Below, piece after piece: positions 25,542 to 34,808 of a stretch of DNA of 64,000 nt. Each line of letters starts with the position of its first letter. The first letter of the stretch is position 1. The translations under genes were made by a program, and so were the position numbers. The stretch spans positions 62,001 to 126,000 of the forward strand of contig PNOH01000003.1 in NCBI GenBank assembly GCA_013824715.1. Direction: 5' to 3'. The notes beneath the pieces are model-generated. The model was not told the origin of the DNA, ran no database searches, and was given only the letters and a program-made list of their open reading frames with translations. Origin of the DNA: Odoribacter sp. Lineage in GTDB: Bacteria; Bacteroidota; Bacteroidia; Bacteroidales; Prolixibacteraceae.

Positions 25542-25578
25542 AAAAAGGCGACCTTCATCCAATGAAAGTCGCCTTTTT
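25542..25578. terminator. Bidirectional terminator between the isomerase gene and aspS
   Basis: Stem AAAAAGGCGAC / GTCGCCTTTTT with extra ATGAA/TTCAT pairs, flanked by A and T runs on both sides, 17 bp from the aspS stop. Confidence 0.85.
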
Positions 25579-25595
25579 TATGCTATTTGAAAGAG

Positions 25596-27353
25596 CTATT
25601 TTTTCTCTTTCACATTAACAATCAGGTTCAGTTCTTCCAATTGTTCCGGCGAAATGGTTGATGGGCTGTCCATCATCACATCGCGTCCCGAGTTGTTTTT
25701 CGGGAATGCGATGGTGTCGCGGATACTTTCCAGGCCTGCGAACATTGATGTCAACCTGTCAAATCCAAATGCGATACCAGCATGTGGCGGCGCACCGAAT
25801 TTAAAGGCATTCATCAGGAACCCAAACTGGTAGTCAGCTTGTTCAGGAGTAAATCCAAGTATGCCGAACATTTTTGCCTGAAGCGCTTTGTCGAAAATAC
25901 GGACCGAACCACCACCTATTTCAACGCCGTTGATCACCAAATCGTACGCGTTGGCACGAACAGCTCCCGGATTAGTATCAAGCAATGCAATATCTTCAGG
26001 TTTTGGAGCTGTGAATGGATGGTGCATGGCGTAAAAGCGGTTGGTTTCTTCGTCCCATTCGAGCAACGGGAAATCAACTACCCACAAAGGCTGGAACACG
26101 CTTTTATCGCGCAGTCCCAGTTGATTGGCCATTTCCAGACGCATGTCGCCAATGGCTTTCAGTATTTTTTCTTTTACTCCTGAAAGAATTAAAATCAAGT
26201 CGCCAGGTTTTGCTTCGAACAATTCGAACCATCTCTTAATATCTTCTAAACTGTAAAATTTATCAACCGACGATTTGATCGTTCCGTCGGTATAGTATTT
26301 CAGGTAAACCATCCCTTTTGCTCCAACCTGCGGGCGTTTAACCCAATTGGTCAGTTCATCCAGTTGTTTGCGGGTATATTCGGAGCATCCTTCGGCACAA
26401 ATTCCTCCAATAAATTCCGCATCATCAAACACCGAAAATCCTTTTCCTTTAACCAAATCGGTCAGATCTTTAATTTTCATACCAAAACGGATGTCCGGTT
26501 TATCCGATCCATAGCTTTCCATCGCTTCGGAATAGGACATCCACGGAAAACCGGCAAGGTCAATTCCTTTGATTTCCTTGAACAGGTACCGGATCAGTCC
26601 TTCAAACATATTTAGCACGTCTTTCTGCTCCACGAACGACATTTCACAATCTATCTGGGTAAATTCGGGCTGACGGTCGGCACGCAAATCTTCGTCGCGG
26701 AAACATTTCACGATCTGGTAATAGCGGTCGAACCCGGCCACCATCAGTAATTGTTTCAACTGTTGCGGCGACTGAGGCAAAGCGTAAAATTCGCCCGGGT
26801 TCATGCGCGACGGAACTACGAAATCGCGTGCCCCTTCCGGAGTTGATTTGATCAGGACCGGAGTTTCAGTTTCGATAAAATCCTGGCTATCGAGATAGGT
26901 TCGGGTTGCGAATGCCATCTTTGACCGCAGAATCAGTGTATCGCGAACAGGAGCACGGCGCAAATCTAGATAACGGTATTTCATACGGATTTCGTCGCCG
27001 CCGTCGCTTTCATCTTCGATGGTAAAGGGCGGGGTCTCCGAACTATTCAGGATATTTAAAGCAGTTACGGCCAGTTCGACTTCACCGGTTGCGATATTTT
27101 TATTTTTGCTGCTGCGTTCGCGTATGGTTCCGGTTGCCTGAACCACATATTCGCGGCCAAGCTGATTAGCCATTTCGGCAACAGACTGCTCTGTTTTTTC
27201 ATCGAAGACCAGTTGAGTAATCCCATAACGGTCGCGAAGATCAATAAATGTCATTCCGCCCAGGTTACGGACGCGCTGTACCCAGCCTGCAAGGGTAACC
27301 ACCGTACCCTGATGATTGAGGCGACATTCGCCGCATGTATGTGATCTGTACAT
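25596..27353 (-). CDS. aspS: Aspartyl-tRNA synthetase
   Basis: 585 residues, the bacterial type. OB-fold anticodon domain at the N-terminus ([31 protein letters not shown]), class II motif 2 ([20 protein letters not shown], split), the bacterial GAD insertion around residues 290-410 ([20 protein letters not shown]), and motif 3 ([16 protein letters not shown]). It charges tRNA-Asp in the cytoplasm. Discriminating or non-discriminating type cannot be assigned with certainty. A TATTTTTG box lies 24 bp upstream of the ATG. Confidence 0.96.
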   Translation of the reverse strand: MYRSHTCGECRLNHQGTVVTLAGWVQRVRNLGGMTFIDLRDRYGITQLVFDEKTEQSVAEMANQLGREYVVQATGTIRERSSKNKNIATGEVELAVTALNILNSSETPPFTIEDESDGGDEIRMKYRYLDLRRAPVRDTLILRSKMAFATRTYLDSQDFIETETPVLIKSTPEGARDFVVPSRMNPGEFYALPQSPQQLKQLLMVAGFDRYYQIVKCFRDEDLRADRQPEFTQIDCEMSFVEQKDVLNMFEGLIRYLFKEIKGIDLAGFPWMSYSEAMESYGSDKPDIRFGMKIKDLTDLVKGKGFSVFDDAEFIGGICAEGCSEYTRKQLDELTNWVKRPQVGAKGMVYLKYYTDGTIKSSVDKFYSLEDIKRWFELFEAKPGDLILILSGVKEKILKAIGDMRLEMANQLGLRDKSVFQPLWVVDFPLLEWDEETNRFYAMHHPFTAPKPEDIALLDTNPGAVRANAYDLVINGVEIGGGSVRIFDKALQAKMFGILGFTPEQADYQFGFLMNAFKFGAPPHAGIAFGFDRLTSMFAGLESIRDTIAFPKNNSGRDVMMDSPSTISPEQLEELNLIVNVKEKK

Positions 27354-27376
27354 TTCTGATTCGGTTTTGTTCGCTG

Positions 27377-27384
27377 CAAAAATA
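27377..27384 (-). promoter_or_regulatory. Possible -7 box of aspS
   Basis: TATTTTTG on the minus strand matches TAnnTTTG at a distance (24 bp) like the other promoters in the window. No clear -33 TTG. Confidence 0.4.
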
Positions 27385-27504
27385 AGCAGATTTTGGAATA
27401 ATAGGTGAGGAAATGTCAGTTTCAGGAGGAAAGTTTAAATGGAAGGATCCCCAATTCCCACTTTTTAAAGAATGAAGAATAAGAAATACCTCAACAAATG
27501 TCAT

Positions 27505-28194
27505 TTAGTGGGTCATATAAGCTTTTATCATTGGATAAAATGCGATGAAATTGTTAATCAAATGAGCAAATATTGTGATGCAAATATTTCTACGTCTTTG
27601 ATAAATATATGAATACATTAAACAAGTTGGTAAAAATGCTAAAAAGTTTGTTAATGAAAAGACATGGTAAATACTCCAGGAAAAACCATTAACAATCCAA
27701 GTATAGTTCTTAAATCGTTTATGCTGAATATCAAACAAATAACACCTGAAATACAGTTCCTCTGCAATTACACCTAGCAATAATACTGCATTTGAAATTG
27801 AAAAAATTATTATGGCCTCAAACCTTGAAAGATGACTAATGAAAAATTGTTTGTTTTTGAAGATGTCTAGATTAAAAAGCTTTACAAATTCAGTTTCTAT
27901 GAGTATGTTATAGCAGATTCTTCCTGAAATAATAAGTAATGCGACTAATAATAAATCAGAAATTAACAGCTTGTTTTTAAAATAATACAATAATTGATTG
28001 CTGTTGTTTTTAATATGGAATCTTGCTAGAAATAATAAAGAAACAAATCCCGCTAAATTGATCATTTGACCAGTGATAATAGACAAGACATTATTAAATC
28101 CTATTAAAGCTACACTTAGATTGATTGCAAGAATTGCAATTACAATAATCATTAACTCAAGATACCAATTTTCTTTTTTCAAAGATAAATTCAT
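27505..28194 (-). CDS. CPBP family intramembrane metalloprotease (possible immunity/processing protein)
   Basis: 229 residues, strongly hydrophobic, about 6-7 membrane segments. The CPBP/Abi motifs are present: EELYFRCYLFD (Glu-Glu and Arg, ~143), a second motif containing WSIYHVFS (His), and the third as FAHLINNFIAF (His and Asn). In Firmicutes, CPBP proteins near bacteriocin genes give self-immunity or process peptides. Here the gene is last in the exporter operon, 112 bp behind the double-glycine leader gene and separated from it by a hairpin. Codon and base composition are AT-rich, like the leader gene, unlike aspS next door. Immunity is an inference from position. Confidence 0.8.
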   Translation of the reverse strand: MNLSLKKENWYLELMIIVIAILAINLSVALIGFNNVLSIITGQMINLAGFVSLLFLARFHIKNNSNQLLYYFKNKLLISDLLLVALLIISGRICYNILIETEFVKLFNLDIFKNKQFFISHLSRFEAIIIFSISNAVLLLGVIAEELYFRCYLFDIQHKRFKNYTWIVNGFSWSIYHVFSLTNFLAFLPTCLMYSYIYQRRRNICITIFAHLINNFIAFYPMIKAYMTH

Positions 28195-28220
28195 TAGGTC
28201 AGTATTTATATTAAACTATT

Positions 28221-28283
28221 GTTGAAAGTTAAAAGCACAGTACCTAGGCCATATGTTATTCATACTGTACTTTTAACTTCAAC
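28221..28283 (-). terminator. Hairpin between the leader-peptide gene and the CPBP gene (attenuator or terminator)
   Basis: Arms of ~21 nt (28221-28242 and 28263-28283), GTTAAAAG-rich, with one bulge and one mismatch, and a 20-nt loop. Lies 22 bp after the stop of the 28306-28764 gene. No long T run follows on the minus strand, so partial termination or 3' end protection is as likely as full termination. Confidence 0.55.
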
Positions 28284-28305
28284 ACAAATATCCTAAAATA
28301 ATCCA

Positions 28306-28764
28306 TTAATAATTTTTTTCTTCTTCTGGAACTTTTTCTGAAGAGGGTTCCTTCCAAGTCCACAAATAATATGATTCAAAACCACCACCACCACCACCAA
28401 GCTGCACTATAGTTCCTGGTTTTGGAATACTTCCCGAATCAAATAGATCTGGATTATTGATAAACATGAATGGGGCACCAAATGGTGTTGCTCCACCACC
28501 TGCTTTGTTTATTAAATAAGTACCAAATTGTTCCATTACATTCATAATAAGATTTGAATTCGATTGAACAGCACTACATAATGAATTATATAAATCTCTA
28601 GCACCGTCAATACCAGCGTTGATATCATCTTGAAGTTTTTGCATGCAATAATTTATTACAGATTGATAATCTGCACCTCCTGTAACTAATAGCATTTCAT
28701 TTTTGCTAATTACATTTAATTCACAACTCATTTCTTTCAGTGTCCATTTTTCTAACTTTTTCAT
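28306..28764 (-). CDS. Candidate exported peptide/protein precursor with double-glycine leader
   Basis: 152 residues. The first 30 form a double-glycine leader ending LLVTGG (Gly29-Gly30), with hydrophobic residues at -4 (Val), -7 (Met), -12 (Ile) and -15 (Leu) relative to the cut, the pattern read by C39 peptidases. The predicted mature part is ~122 residues: an amphipathic helical stretch (~31-88) with Cys40 and Cys63, a Gly/Pro/Phe-rich section, six Gly in a row (~123-128), and an acidic end (SSEKVPEEEKNY). It is much longer than the ~40-residue bacteroidetocin-type peptides. It sits 31 bp after the HlyD gene in an operon with the peptidase-containing exporter. Role unknown: bacteriocin, signal or surface protein are all possible. 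Confidence 0.7.
   Translation of the reverse strand: MKKLEKWTLKEMSCELNVISKNEMLLVTGGADYQSVINYCMQKLQDDINAGIDGARDLYNSLCSAVQSNSNLIMNVMEQFGTYLINKAGGGATPFGAPFMFINNPDLFDSGSIPKPGTIVQLGGGGGGFESYYLWTWKEPSSEKVPEEEKNY
28381..28398. repeat. (GGT)6 trinucleotide repeat inside the precursor gene
   Basis: Six ACC units on the plus strand encode six consecutive Gly on the minus strand, all with the same codon. Identical codons in a row suggest slippage-prone DNA whose length may vary between strains without a frameshift. Confidence 0.9.
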
Positions 28765-28795
28765 AACTCATAAATTTAAAAATTAATAATTTGGT

Positions 28796-30118
28796 TTACT
28801 TTTTACTGGCGATATATTTAAGGTTATCGAACAGTCTCTCCAACAATTTCCGGCGTTTGGTTACAATATCGGCAATGCCTTTAATTTCGTACCGGAAATC
28901 GAGGATTGCTCCGTAATTTGTGCTTAATCGGTTAGGTAAGTCAACGGTAACCAGATATGTGCGCATATTATTCTGTCGGGTAATTGCTTCTGCCTGGTTG
29001 GTCAGCATCGAAATTGAGTGTACCTGCCCATCAACAGAACCATATTCCATGTATGGATAATTATCGAGTTTGATAATCACTTTTTGTCCAATCACCACTT
29101 TGCCTGCTCCCTGCGAAGGCAGGAAAACCTGCCCAAGCAATGGGTTATCGGCTGGTAGCACCGAGAAGGTCTCTGTTCCGGCAGGCAAAAAATCGTTTTC
29201 ATGCCAGAAGTTCATGTTTTCCAGTGTCCCGGCAAAAGGAGCCACAAAGAGGTAACGTTGTTTCCATTGACGGAAGCTGTTGGAAAGTTCATTATATCCG
29301 GTAATCACATCCATTCTCAATTGTTGTTCTGCTCCCTGTTGTTCCACCTGCAACAGTTGAAGCTTATGCCGGGTATCGTTAAGCTGTAACTGGTACGATG
29401 CTTCCTCCTTGTTCATGGCCTGGGCGCTTTCGAGCAGTCCCAAATAACTGATCGATGAACGGTCGAGTTCTAGTTCTGCAATGGTTGACGAACCGTATAA
29501 AAGACTGTCGCGATGTATGTTTTTTCCGGCTATTTTCAAGCTACTAGCTTTGGTTTCCATTTGCTTTCGGTTATGGCTACTTAATTGCATCTGCGAGTTA
29601 ACCAAGGAAATAAGGCTGGCTCTTTTCTTTTCGTAAGGTTTTCCCGTACGATATTGCTCCAATTTTTCCAACGCGTTGCGAAACGAAAAATACACTGAAC
29701 TCAATTCACCCAAAGCCGTTGTTTCGGGAAACTCCAAAGCTAAATGACTGTCAACCAACTTTTCGATTTGATTCTCGTTTAGGAAACGCTCTACTTCCAA
29801 CACATCCAGCAGTTTTGCCGGATTGTCCATAAACCCGATAATGTCGTTTTCATGTAGCGAGTCTCCATTGTTTTTCAGCAGGTGAAGCTTGCCGGAAATA
29901 TTCGCCACCAAACGCACAGGTGCTTGCCGTGCAGTGATGGTAACAGGTCCGGATACAGTTTCGGGGTATTCAATCAGCCAACCGAAGAAAAGCAACAACA
30001 CACAAAGCCCTGTAACTAAAATAGCTACAATCCTTCCTGTCCGGTAGGGCATCCGGTCGATAATGTCCCGGACTTCTTCGGTGCGTTGAGCCGTTTGTTC
30101 TAAATTTTCCTTTTCCAT
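28796..30118 (-). CDS. HlyD family secretion protein (membrane fusion adaptor)
   Basis: 440 residues. Short cytoplasmic N-terminus, one transmembrane helix at ~28-49 (GRIVAILVTGLCVLLLFFGW), then a periplasmic adaptor: first lipoyl half (VRLVANISGKLHLLKNNGDSL), a long alpha-hairpin (~80-270), second lipoyl half (FVAPFAGTLENMNFW) and a beta-barrel (GQVFLPSQGAGKVVIGQKV). It links the inner membrane ABC exporter to the outer membrane, with a TolC-like protein encoded elsewhere. The ATG lies 1 bp after the exporter stop, so translation is coupled. This type is the usual partner of C39-peptidase exporters in Bacteroidota. Confidence 0.9.
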   Translation of the reverse strand: MEKENLEQTAQRTEEVRDIIDRMPYRTGRIVAILVTGLCVLLLFFGWLIEYPETVSGPVTITARQAPVRLVANISGKLHLLKNNGDSLHENDIIGFMDNPAKLLDVLEVERFLNENQIEKLVDSHLALEFPETTALGELSSVYFSFRNALEKLEQYRTGKPYEKKRASLISLVNSQMQLSSHNRKQMETKASSLKIAGKNIHRDSLLYGSSTIAELELDRSSISYLGLLESAQAMNKEEASYQLQLNDTRHKLQLLQVEQQGAEQQLRMDVITGYNELSNSFRQWKQRYLFVAPFAGTLENMNFWHENDFLPAGTETFSVLPADNPLLGQVFLPSQGAGKVVIGQKVIIKLDNYPYMEYGSVDGQVHSISMLTNQAEAITRQNNMRTYLVTVDLPNRLSTNYGAILDFRYEIKGIADIVTKRRKLLERLFDNLKYIASKK

Positions 30119-30119
30119 C

Positions 30120-32357
30120 TCAGTTTAAGACTTCTTCCTGTACTTTTTCATTTTTATTTGTTCCGTTAACCGACCAAACTCCTATCTGTTTATCTACCAA
30201 ATCGTAATAATGTCCGTGTTTTTCCATCAATTTTTCATGATTTCCTATTTCAAGGATCATCCCGTCTTTTAGCACCACAATCTGGTCGGCATTTACAATG
30301 GTACTCAGCCGGTGGGCAACCACTACCACCGTTCGTTTTTCGAAAGCATGATTCAAGGCCTGGACAATTTTGTGTTCGTTAATAGCATCTAGGGCATTGG
30401 TTGCTTCATCGAGAAAAAGAAATGAAGGATTTTTATACAAGGCCCTAGCGATAAGTAAACGTTGCTTTTGTTCTCCGCTCAGGCCCCGGCCAACCTCCCC
30501 GATTTTTGTCTGGTATCCTTGTGGCATTTGTTCTATTTCCCCAGCAATGTGGGCAATGCGAACTGCTTCTTTTAATCGCACGTAATCAATTTCCTCATCA
30601 TCCAGTGTAATGTTATTCAAAATAGTATCATTAAATATTTTGCCGTCCTGCATTACCACGCCGCAATGGTCGCGCCATTCACGGAGGCTTAAATTCGAGA
30701 TATTCATGTTCCCGATCAGTATTTCGCCGAAAGAAGGATTATACAAACGCAACAAAAGCTTTAGTAAAGTTGATTTTCCGCTACCGCTGCCACCCACAAA
30801 CGCTGTTATTTTTCCTTCAGGAATAATGAGATGGATTTGTTTCAGCACAAAAGGGGCATTGAGGGTATATTGAAAAGATACATTCTTTAGAAACAAGCTT
30901 TTGTGATCGGGGATGTTCAGACTATTGGTTACAACAGTGTCTTCCTCATCCTTTAACTGGTGAATTTCGTTGATGCGCAGGAAGCTGATTTTGGCATATT
31001 GTGCTGAAATAATAAAGCCGATAAACTGAGTCAGCGGCGCATTGAGCATTCCGATGATAAACTGGGTGGAAATCATGACCCCGAAAGTAATTTCGCCGCC
31101 AATAACCGCTTTGGCACAATAAAATGTGATCAGTAAGTTCTTGATACTCTGGATAAACTGGGCTCCCATATTTTGGGCATTGGTCACATTCAGCACCCGC
31201 AGGTTTACTTTGTACAGTTTTGCCTGAATATCTTCCCATTTCCAACGTTTTTGTTTTTCGTAATTATTGATTTTTATGTCCTGTATGGCTCCAACGGTCT
31301 CGACCCAATAACTTTGGTTTTGCGAAATAAGCGCAAAATATTCCCAATCCAGTTTCTTGCGAACCTTCAGAAAAAGCAATACCCAACCAATATAAAGGAT
31401 GCTTCCGGCAAGAAAAATGGCAAATATGGTCATATTATAAACCAGCAGGATAATGCCGAAAGTTACAAAGGTTAGTAAAGAGAAAATGAGATTCAGCGAG
31501 TTGTTCATTATGAAGTTACGGATACGTTCATGGTCTTGCGCCCGTTGCAGGATATCGCCAATCATCTTGTTTTCGAAAAAAGTAACCGGTAATTGCATCA
31601 GCTTGATTAGGTAATCGGAAATCAGGGCGATGTTTACCCTTGCAGTAATGTGCAAAAGCAGCCAGTCGCGGATGGCACCTGAAACGGTGACACTTACAAT
31701 AATAACGATATTGGCGATCAGTACCAGATTGATAAAATCGAGATCGTGCGTTTGTATCCCCACATCGATAACATCTTTTGAAATAAATGGCAAAAGCCCT
31801 TGCAATGCAGTTGCAATAAACATGATTACCAGAATGGTAGAGAAATTCTTACGATAGGGTAAAAAATAGCCAAGAACGTTTTGAAAGGTCTTTGCCCGTT
31901 CTGTACGTTCTTCCAGATCACGTTGAAGAAAATCGGCCATGGGTTCTATCGCCAATATCGCTCCTGTTTCCTCCCCTTTTTTATACCAGCCTTTTTTGAA
32001 TTCTTCATGACTGTAACTAATCAATCCCTTAGCCGGGTCAGAAACAAATACTTTCTGTTTTGTGGTTTTATAGACGACAATAAAATGGCTGTTCTTCCAG
32101 TGGACTATACAGGGGAAGGGTACTTTCTCGTGCAGGGATTGTATATCTGCTTTTACGGCCAACGTATGTAACCCAATTTTTTCGGCGCCATAGCTTAGGT
32201 CTAAAAACGAAACACCTTCGCGGGTAATGCCGCACAAATCGCGCAAGTATGGTAACGAATAATACTTCCCGAAATGTTTGCAGATCATCTTCAGGCAGGC
32301 CGGACCACAATCCATGGCATCAAGTTGGTACTCGAAAGGGAATTTTTTGAGAAACAT
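30120..32357 (-). CDS. Peptidase-containing ABC transporter (C39 peptidase, PCAT)
   Basis: 745 residues, full length for the family. Residues 1-~140: C39 peptidase with catalytic Cys17 (QLDAMDCGPAC), His91 (WKNSHFIVVY) and Asp107 (VFVSDPAKG), so it should cut double-glycine leaders. Residues ~165-450: six-helix membrane domain. Residues ~490-730: nucleotide-binding domain with Walker A GGSGSGKSTLLKLLL, signature LSGEQKQRLLIARAL, Walker B FLFLDEATNALD and H-loop VVAHRLST. It cleaves the leader and pumps the peptide across the inner membrane. The substrate is most likely the product of the 28306-28764 gene. The gene follows the LytTR regulator by 99 bp. Confidence 0.93.
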   Translation of the reverse strand: MFLKKFPFEYQLDAMDCGPACLKMICKHFGKYYSLPYLRDLCGITREGVSFLDLSYGAEKIGLHTLAVKADIQSLHEKVPFPCIVHWKNSHFIVVYKTTKQKVFVSDPAKGLISYSHEEFKKGWYKKGEETGAILAIEPMADFLQRDLEERTERAKTFQNVLGYFLPYRKNFSTILVIMFIATALQGLLPFISKDVIDVGIQTHDLDFINLVLIANIVIIVSVTVSGAIRDWLLLHITARVNIALISDYLIKLMQLPVTFFENKMIGDILQRAQDHERIRNFIMNNSLNLIFSLLTFVTFGIILLVYNMTIFAIFLAGSILYIGWVLLFLKVRKKLDWEYFALISQNQSYWVETVGAIQDIKINNYEKQKRWKWEDIQAKLYKVNLRVLNVTNAQNMGAQFIQSIKNLLITFYCAKAVIGGEITFGVMISTQFIIGMLNAPLTQFIGFIISAQYAKISFLRINEIHQLKDEEDTVVTNSLNIPDHKSLFLKNVSFQYTLNAPFVLKQIHLIIPEGKITAFVGGSGSGKSTLLKLLLRLYNPSFGEILIGNMNISNLSLREWRDHCGVVMQDGKIFNDTILNNITLDDEEIDYVRLKEAVRIAHIAGEIEQMPQGYQTKIGEVGRGLSGEQKQRLLIARALYKNPSFLFLDEATNALDAINEHKIVQALNHAFEKRTVVVVAHRLSTIVNADQIVVLKDGMILEIGNHEKLMEKHGHYYDLVDKQIGVWSVNGTNKNEKVQEEVLN

Positions 32358-32456
32358 TTATATCAAATGAGTTTTTGCAAGTGGAAACTTTGTCTAAAGT
32401 AAACATTGCATCAATTAATTATATACAGATGAAGAACACTTTGTGAATGAAACAAT

Positions 32457-32801
32457 TTATCTCGCGAGCGCGACATTCTGGCTGGCCAACGTATTATTAA
32501 GAGCTTTCATTCTTCGCATTGATACAATAAGTTCTGTTGAGTTGCCAAGAATTATCTTTCGACTGCAACGTTTAACTGATATAATTTCGTTCAAATTAAT
32601 GGTACATGACCGGCTGATTTGAAAAAACCAATCAGGTAGTATTTCAGAAATCTCGCTCAATGGTTTTGAACAGGTGAATTTCTTGTTGTTTTTCAAGTTG
32701 AACGTAGAAAGATAATCGTTGGTGCTGATGTATAAGATGTCTGAAATAATGATTCTTCTTTTTTCTTGTTCGTTACAAATCAGCAAGGATTCTGGCATCA
32801 T
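32457..32801 (-). CDS. LytTR DNA-binding domain protein without receiver
   Basis: 114 residues from the paired ATGs at 32801 and 32798; an extension to 32843 would start with TTG. The whole protein is one LytTR domain (IIISDILYISTNDYLSTF, FFQISRSCTINLNEIISV), with no receiver or membrane part. Stand-alone LytTR proteins often control the operon beside them. Here it heads the exporter operon, so autoregulation of peptide production is likely by position. Its upstream region is cut by an IS element 127 bp away, which may have removed or replaced the native promoter. Confidence 0.8.
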   Translation of the reverse strand: MMPESLLICNEQEKRRIIISDILYISTNDYLSTFNLKNNKKFTCSKPLSEISEILPDWFFQISRSCTINLNEIISVKRCSRKIILGNSTELIVSMRRMKALNNTLASQNVALAR

Positions 32802-32927
32802 ACTTAAAGAATTGGGTGGAGTGGAATTTAAAAAGACCAACAAAATAATAATTCATTATAGGTTAATCCAGAAAACACATAAAAAGTACCCCCCCGAAAT
32901 GTTAAATAATGTTAATTGTTCACTTAA

Positions 32928-34222
32928 GGGTATCTCTAAAAACTAAATGTTGATATAAATATCTGATTGTTAATAACTTAATTGATAAAATAGCATATAA
33001 ATTGCTTAATTTTACAGTAATAAAATAAGCAACTATGAAAAACATTAACCCACTTGGCCTTTTTGATGATCATTTTTTACTGGAGAAACTCACCAAGCTA
33101 GGTGACCCACTTGAAAGATTGAACGTTTATATTAATTGGAATATTTTTAAAGCGCCATTGGATAGTGCCTTCAGTGAGGAGTTAAAAGATAGTTCAAAAG
33201 GAGGACGTCCTCCTTTTGATAAATTATTGATGTTTAAAGCTCTGCTTATTCAGAGTTTATATAATTTGTCAGACGATCAGCTTGAGTATCAAATAGTAGA
33301 CAGGTCAAGTTTCAAGCGATTTTTAGGGTTAAAAAAGAGCGACAAAGTACCAGATAGCAAGACATTCTGGATATTTCGTGAGCAACTTATAGAAAAGGAC
33401 GTTATTATGGCATTGTTCAAAACATTCAATGAAATACTTGATTCAGCCGGGGTATTTGCCAATGAAGGGAAAATGGTTGATGCAAGTTTTGTTGAAGCAC
33501 CCCGCCAACGTAACACCAGAGAAGAGAACAAGCATATAAAACAGACTGGCACCGCACCTGAACTATGGAAAGAAACCCCTCACAAACTCTGCCAGAAAGA
33601 TGTAGACGCACGCTGGTCGAAGAAGAACAATGTAACTTTTTTTGGATATAAGAACCATATCAAAGCGGATACAAAAACAAAATTGATCGAAGAATTTATT
33701 GTAACGGATGCTTCAGTTCATGATTCCCAGCCCATTGAAGGGTTGCTTACTGAAAATGATAAAGGACAACCGCTTTATGCAGACAGTGCCTATACCGGAG
33801 AAAAACAAGAAAATATTTACAAAAACAAAAAGGTATTAAATATGGTACATGAAAAAGGTTACAAGGGCAAGCCACTGACCGATGAACAAAAAGCAGATAA
33901 CAGGGAAAAATCAAGGGTTCGTGTAAGAGTAGAGCACGTATTTGGTTTTGTTGAAAACAGCATGAACGGTTCAATTGTCCGCACTATAGGAATTGTAAGG
34001 GCAAAAGCCAAAATAGGCATGATGAACTTAACCTACAATATTAGTCGTTGTGTACAGTTAAAAATCAATGTCTCAATGGGATAGGTATGTCTAATAATGA
34101 ATAAAGGCAGTGAATAAAGTGCTGAATATCAATATTATAACAAATGAAGAATTGAAAATCACAATCTGACATGAATAATTTGACCGTTTTCAAAACAAAA
34201 AAAATGGTTTTTAGAGATGCCC
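32928..34222 (+). mobile_element. Complete IS5-family insertion sequence, 1295 bp
   Basis: Terminal inverted repeats GGGTATCTCTAAAAACT (32928-32944) and GGTTTTTAGAGATGCCC (34206-34222) pair with two mismatches. Direct TTAA copies flank it (32924-32927, 34223-34226), fitting the 4-bp target duplication of IS5 relatives. One intact transposase gene is inside. It lies between the exporter operon and tadA. Confidence 0.9.
33035..34084 (+). CDS. IS5-family transposase
   Basis: 349 residues, uninterrupted. N-terminal part has the DUF772-like region (GGRPPFDKLLMFKALLIQSL, split; LSDDQLEYQIVDRSSFKRFL). DDE catalytic core: Asp in EGKMVDASFVEAP, Asp in PLYADSAYTGEK, and Glu in RVRVEHVFGFVENSM. The C-terminal YxREK-like part is RVRVRVEHVF. 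It moves the surrounding element by cut-and-paste. All parts look intact, so the element may still be active. Confidence 0.92.
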   Translation: MKNINPLGLFDDHFLLEKLTKLGDPLERLNVYINWNIFKAPLDSAFSEELKDSSKGGRPPFDKLLMFKALLIQSLYNLSDDQLEYQIVDRSSFKRFLGLKKSDKVPDSKTFWIFREQLIEKDVIMALFKTFNEILDSAGVFANEGKMVDASFVEAPRQRNTREENKHIKQTGTAPELWKETPHKLCQKDVDARWSKKNNVTFFGYKNHIKADTKTKLIEEFIVTDASVHDSQPIEGLLTENDKGQPLYADSAYTGEKQENIYKNKKVLNMVHEKGYKGKPLTDEQKADNREKSRVRVRVEHVFGFVENSMNGSIVRTIGIVRAKAKIGMMNLTYNISRCVQLKINVSMG

Positions 34223-34282
34223 TTAAGGACAACCTCTCTCTAAGACTAAGTATAATATGTAGATTTGTATCACTAAATAATA

Positions 34283-34729
34283 TTGCCAATGGAACTTTTT
34301 AACGACGAATATTTTATGCGGCGGGCGCTTCAGGAAGCTGAACAGGCTTTACAGGAAGGCGAAATCCCGATTGGAGCGGTGGTTGTTTCACAAAACCGCA
34401 TCATTGCCCGTGCCCACAACCTGACCGAAACACTCACTGATGTGACCGCCCACGCCGAAATGCAGGCCATTACAGCTGCCGCAAATTTATTGGGCGGAAA
34501 ATACCTGAATGAATGTACTTTGTATGTTACCATCGAACCTTGTGTGATGTGTGCCGGAGCCTTGGGCTGGTCGCAGATTGGCAAAGTGGTTTACGGAGCT
34601 TCCGACGAAAAACGCGGATACCGCAAGTTTGCCCCGGCAGCTCTGCATCCCAAAACCGAAGTTGTTTTCGGAATCCTGGAAAATGAATGTTCTCAACAAA
34701 TGAGGGATTTTTTTCAGAAGAAAAGATAG
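34283..34729 (+). CDS. tadA: tRNA-specific adenosine deaminase
   Basis: 148 residues. Zinc and catalytic motifs are intact: TAHAEMQAI (His ligand and proton-shuttling Glu) and EPCVMCAGAL (two Cys ligands). GEIPIGAVVV near the N-terminus and ASDEKRGYRK further on are typical of TadA. It converts A34 to inosine in tRNA-Arg(ACG). An in-frame ATG two codons later (34289) is an equally good start. First core gene after the IS element. Confidence 0.94.
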   Translation: MPMELFNDEYFMRRALQEAEQALQEGEIPIGAVVVSQNRIIARAHNLTETLTDVTAHAEMQAITAAANLLGGKYLNECTLYVTIEPCVMCAGALGWSQIGKVVYGASDEKRGYRKFAPAALHPKTEVVFGILENECSQQMRDFFQKKR

Positions 34730-34808
34730 AAAAGCCAGAAGACCGAAGTCGGAAGTCGTAAAGGCGAAACATTCCATTTAATCTCAAATAAATTGTTATT
34801 TTTACTAC

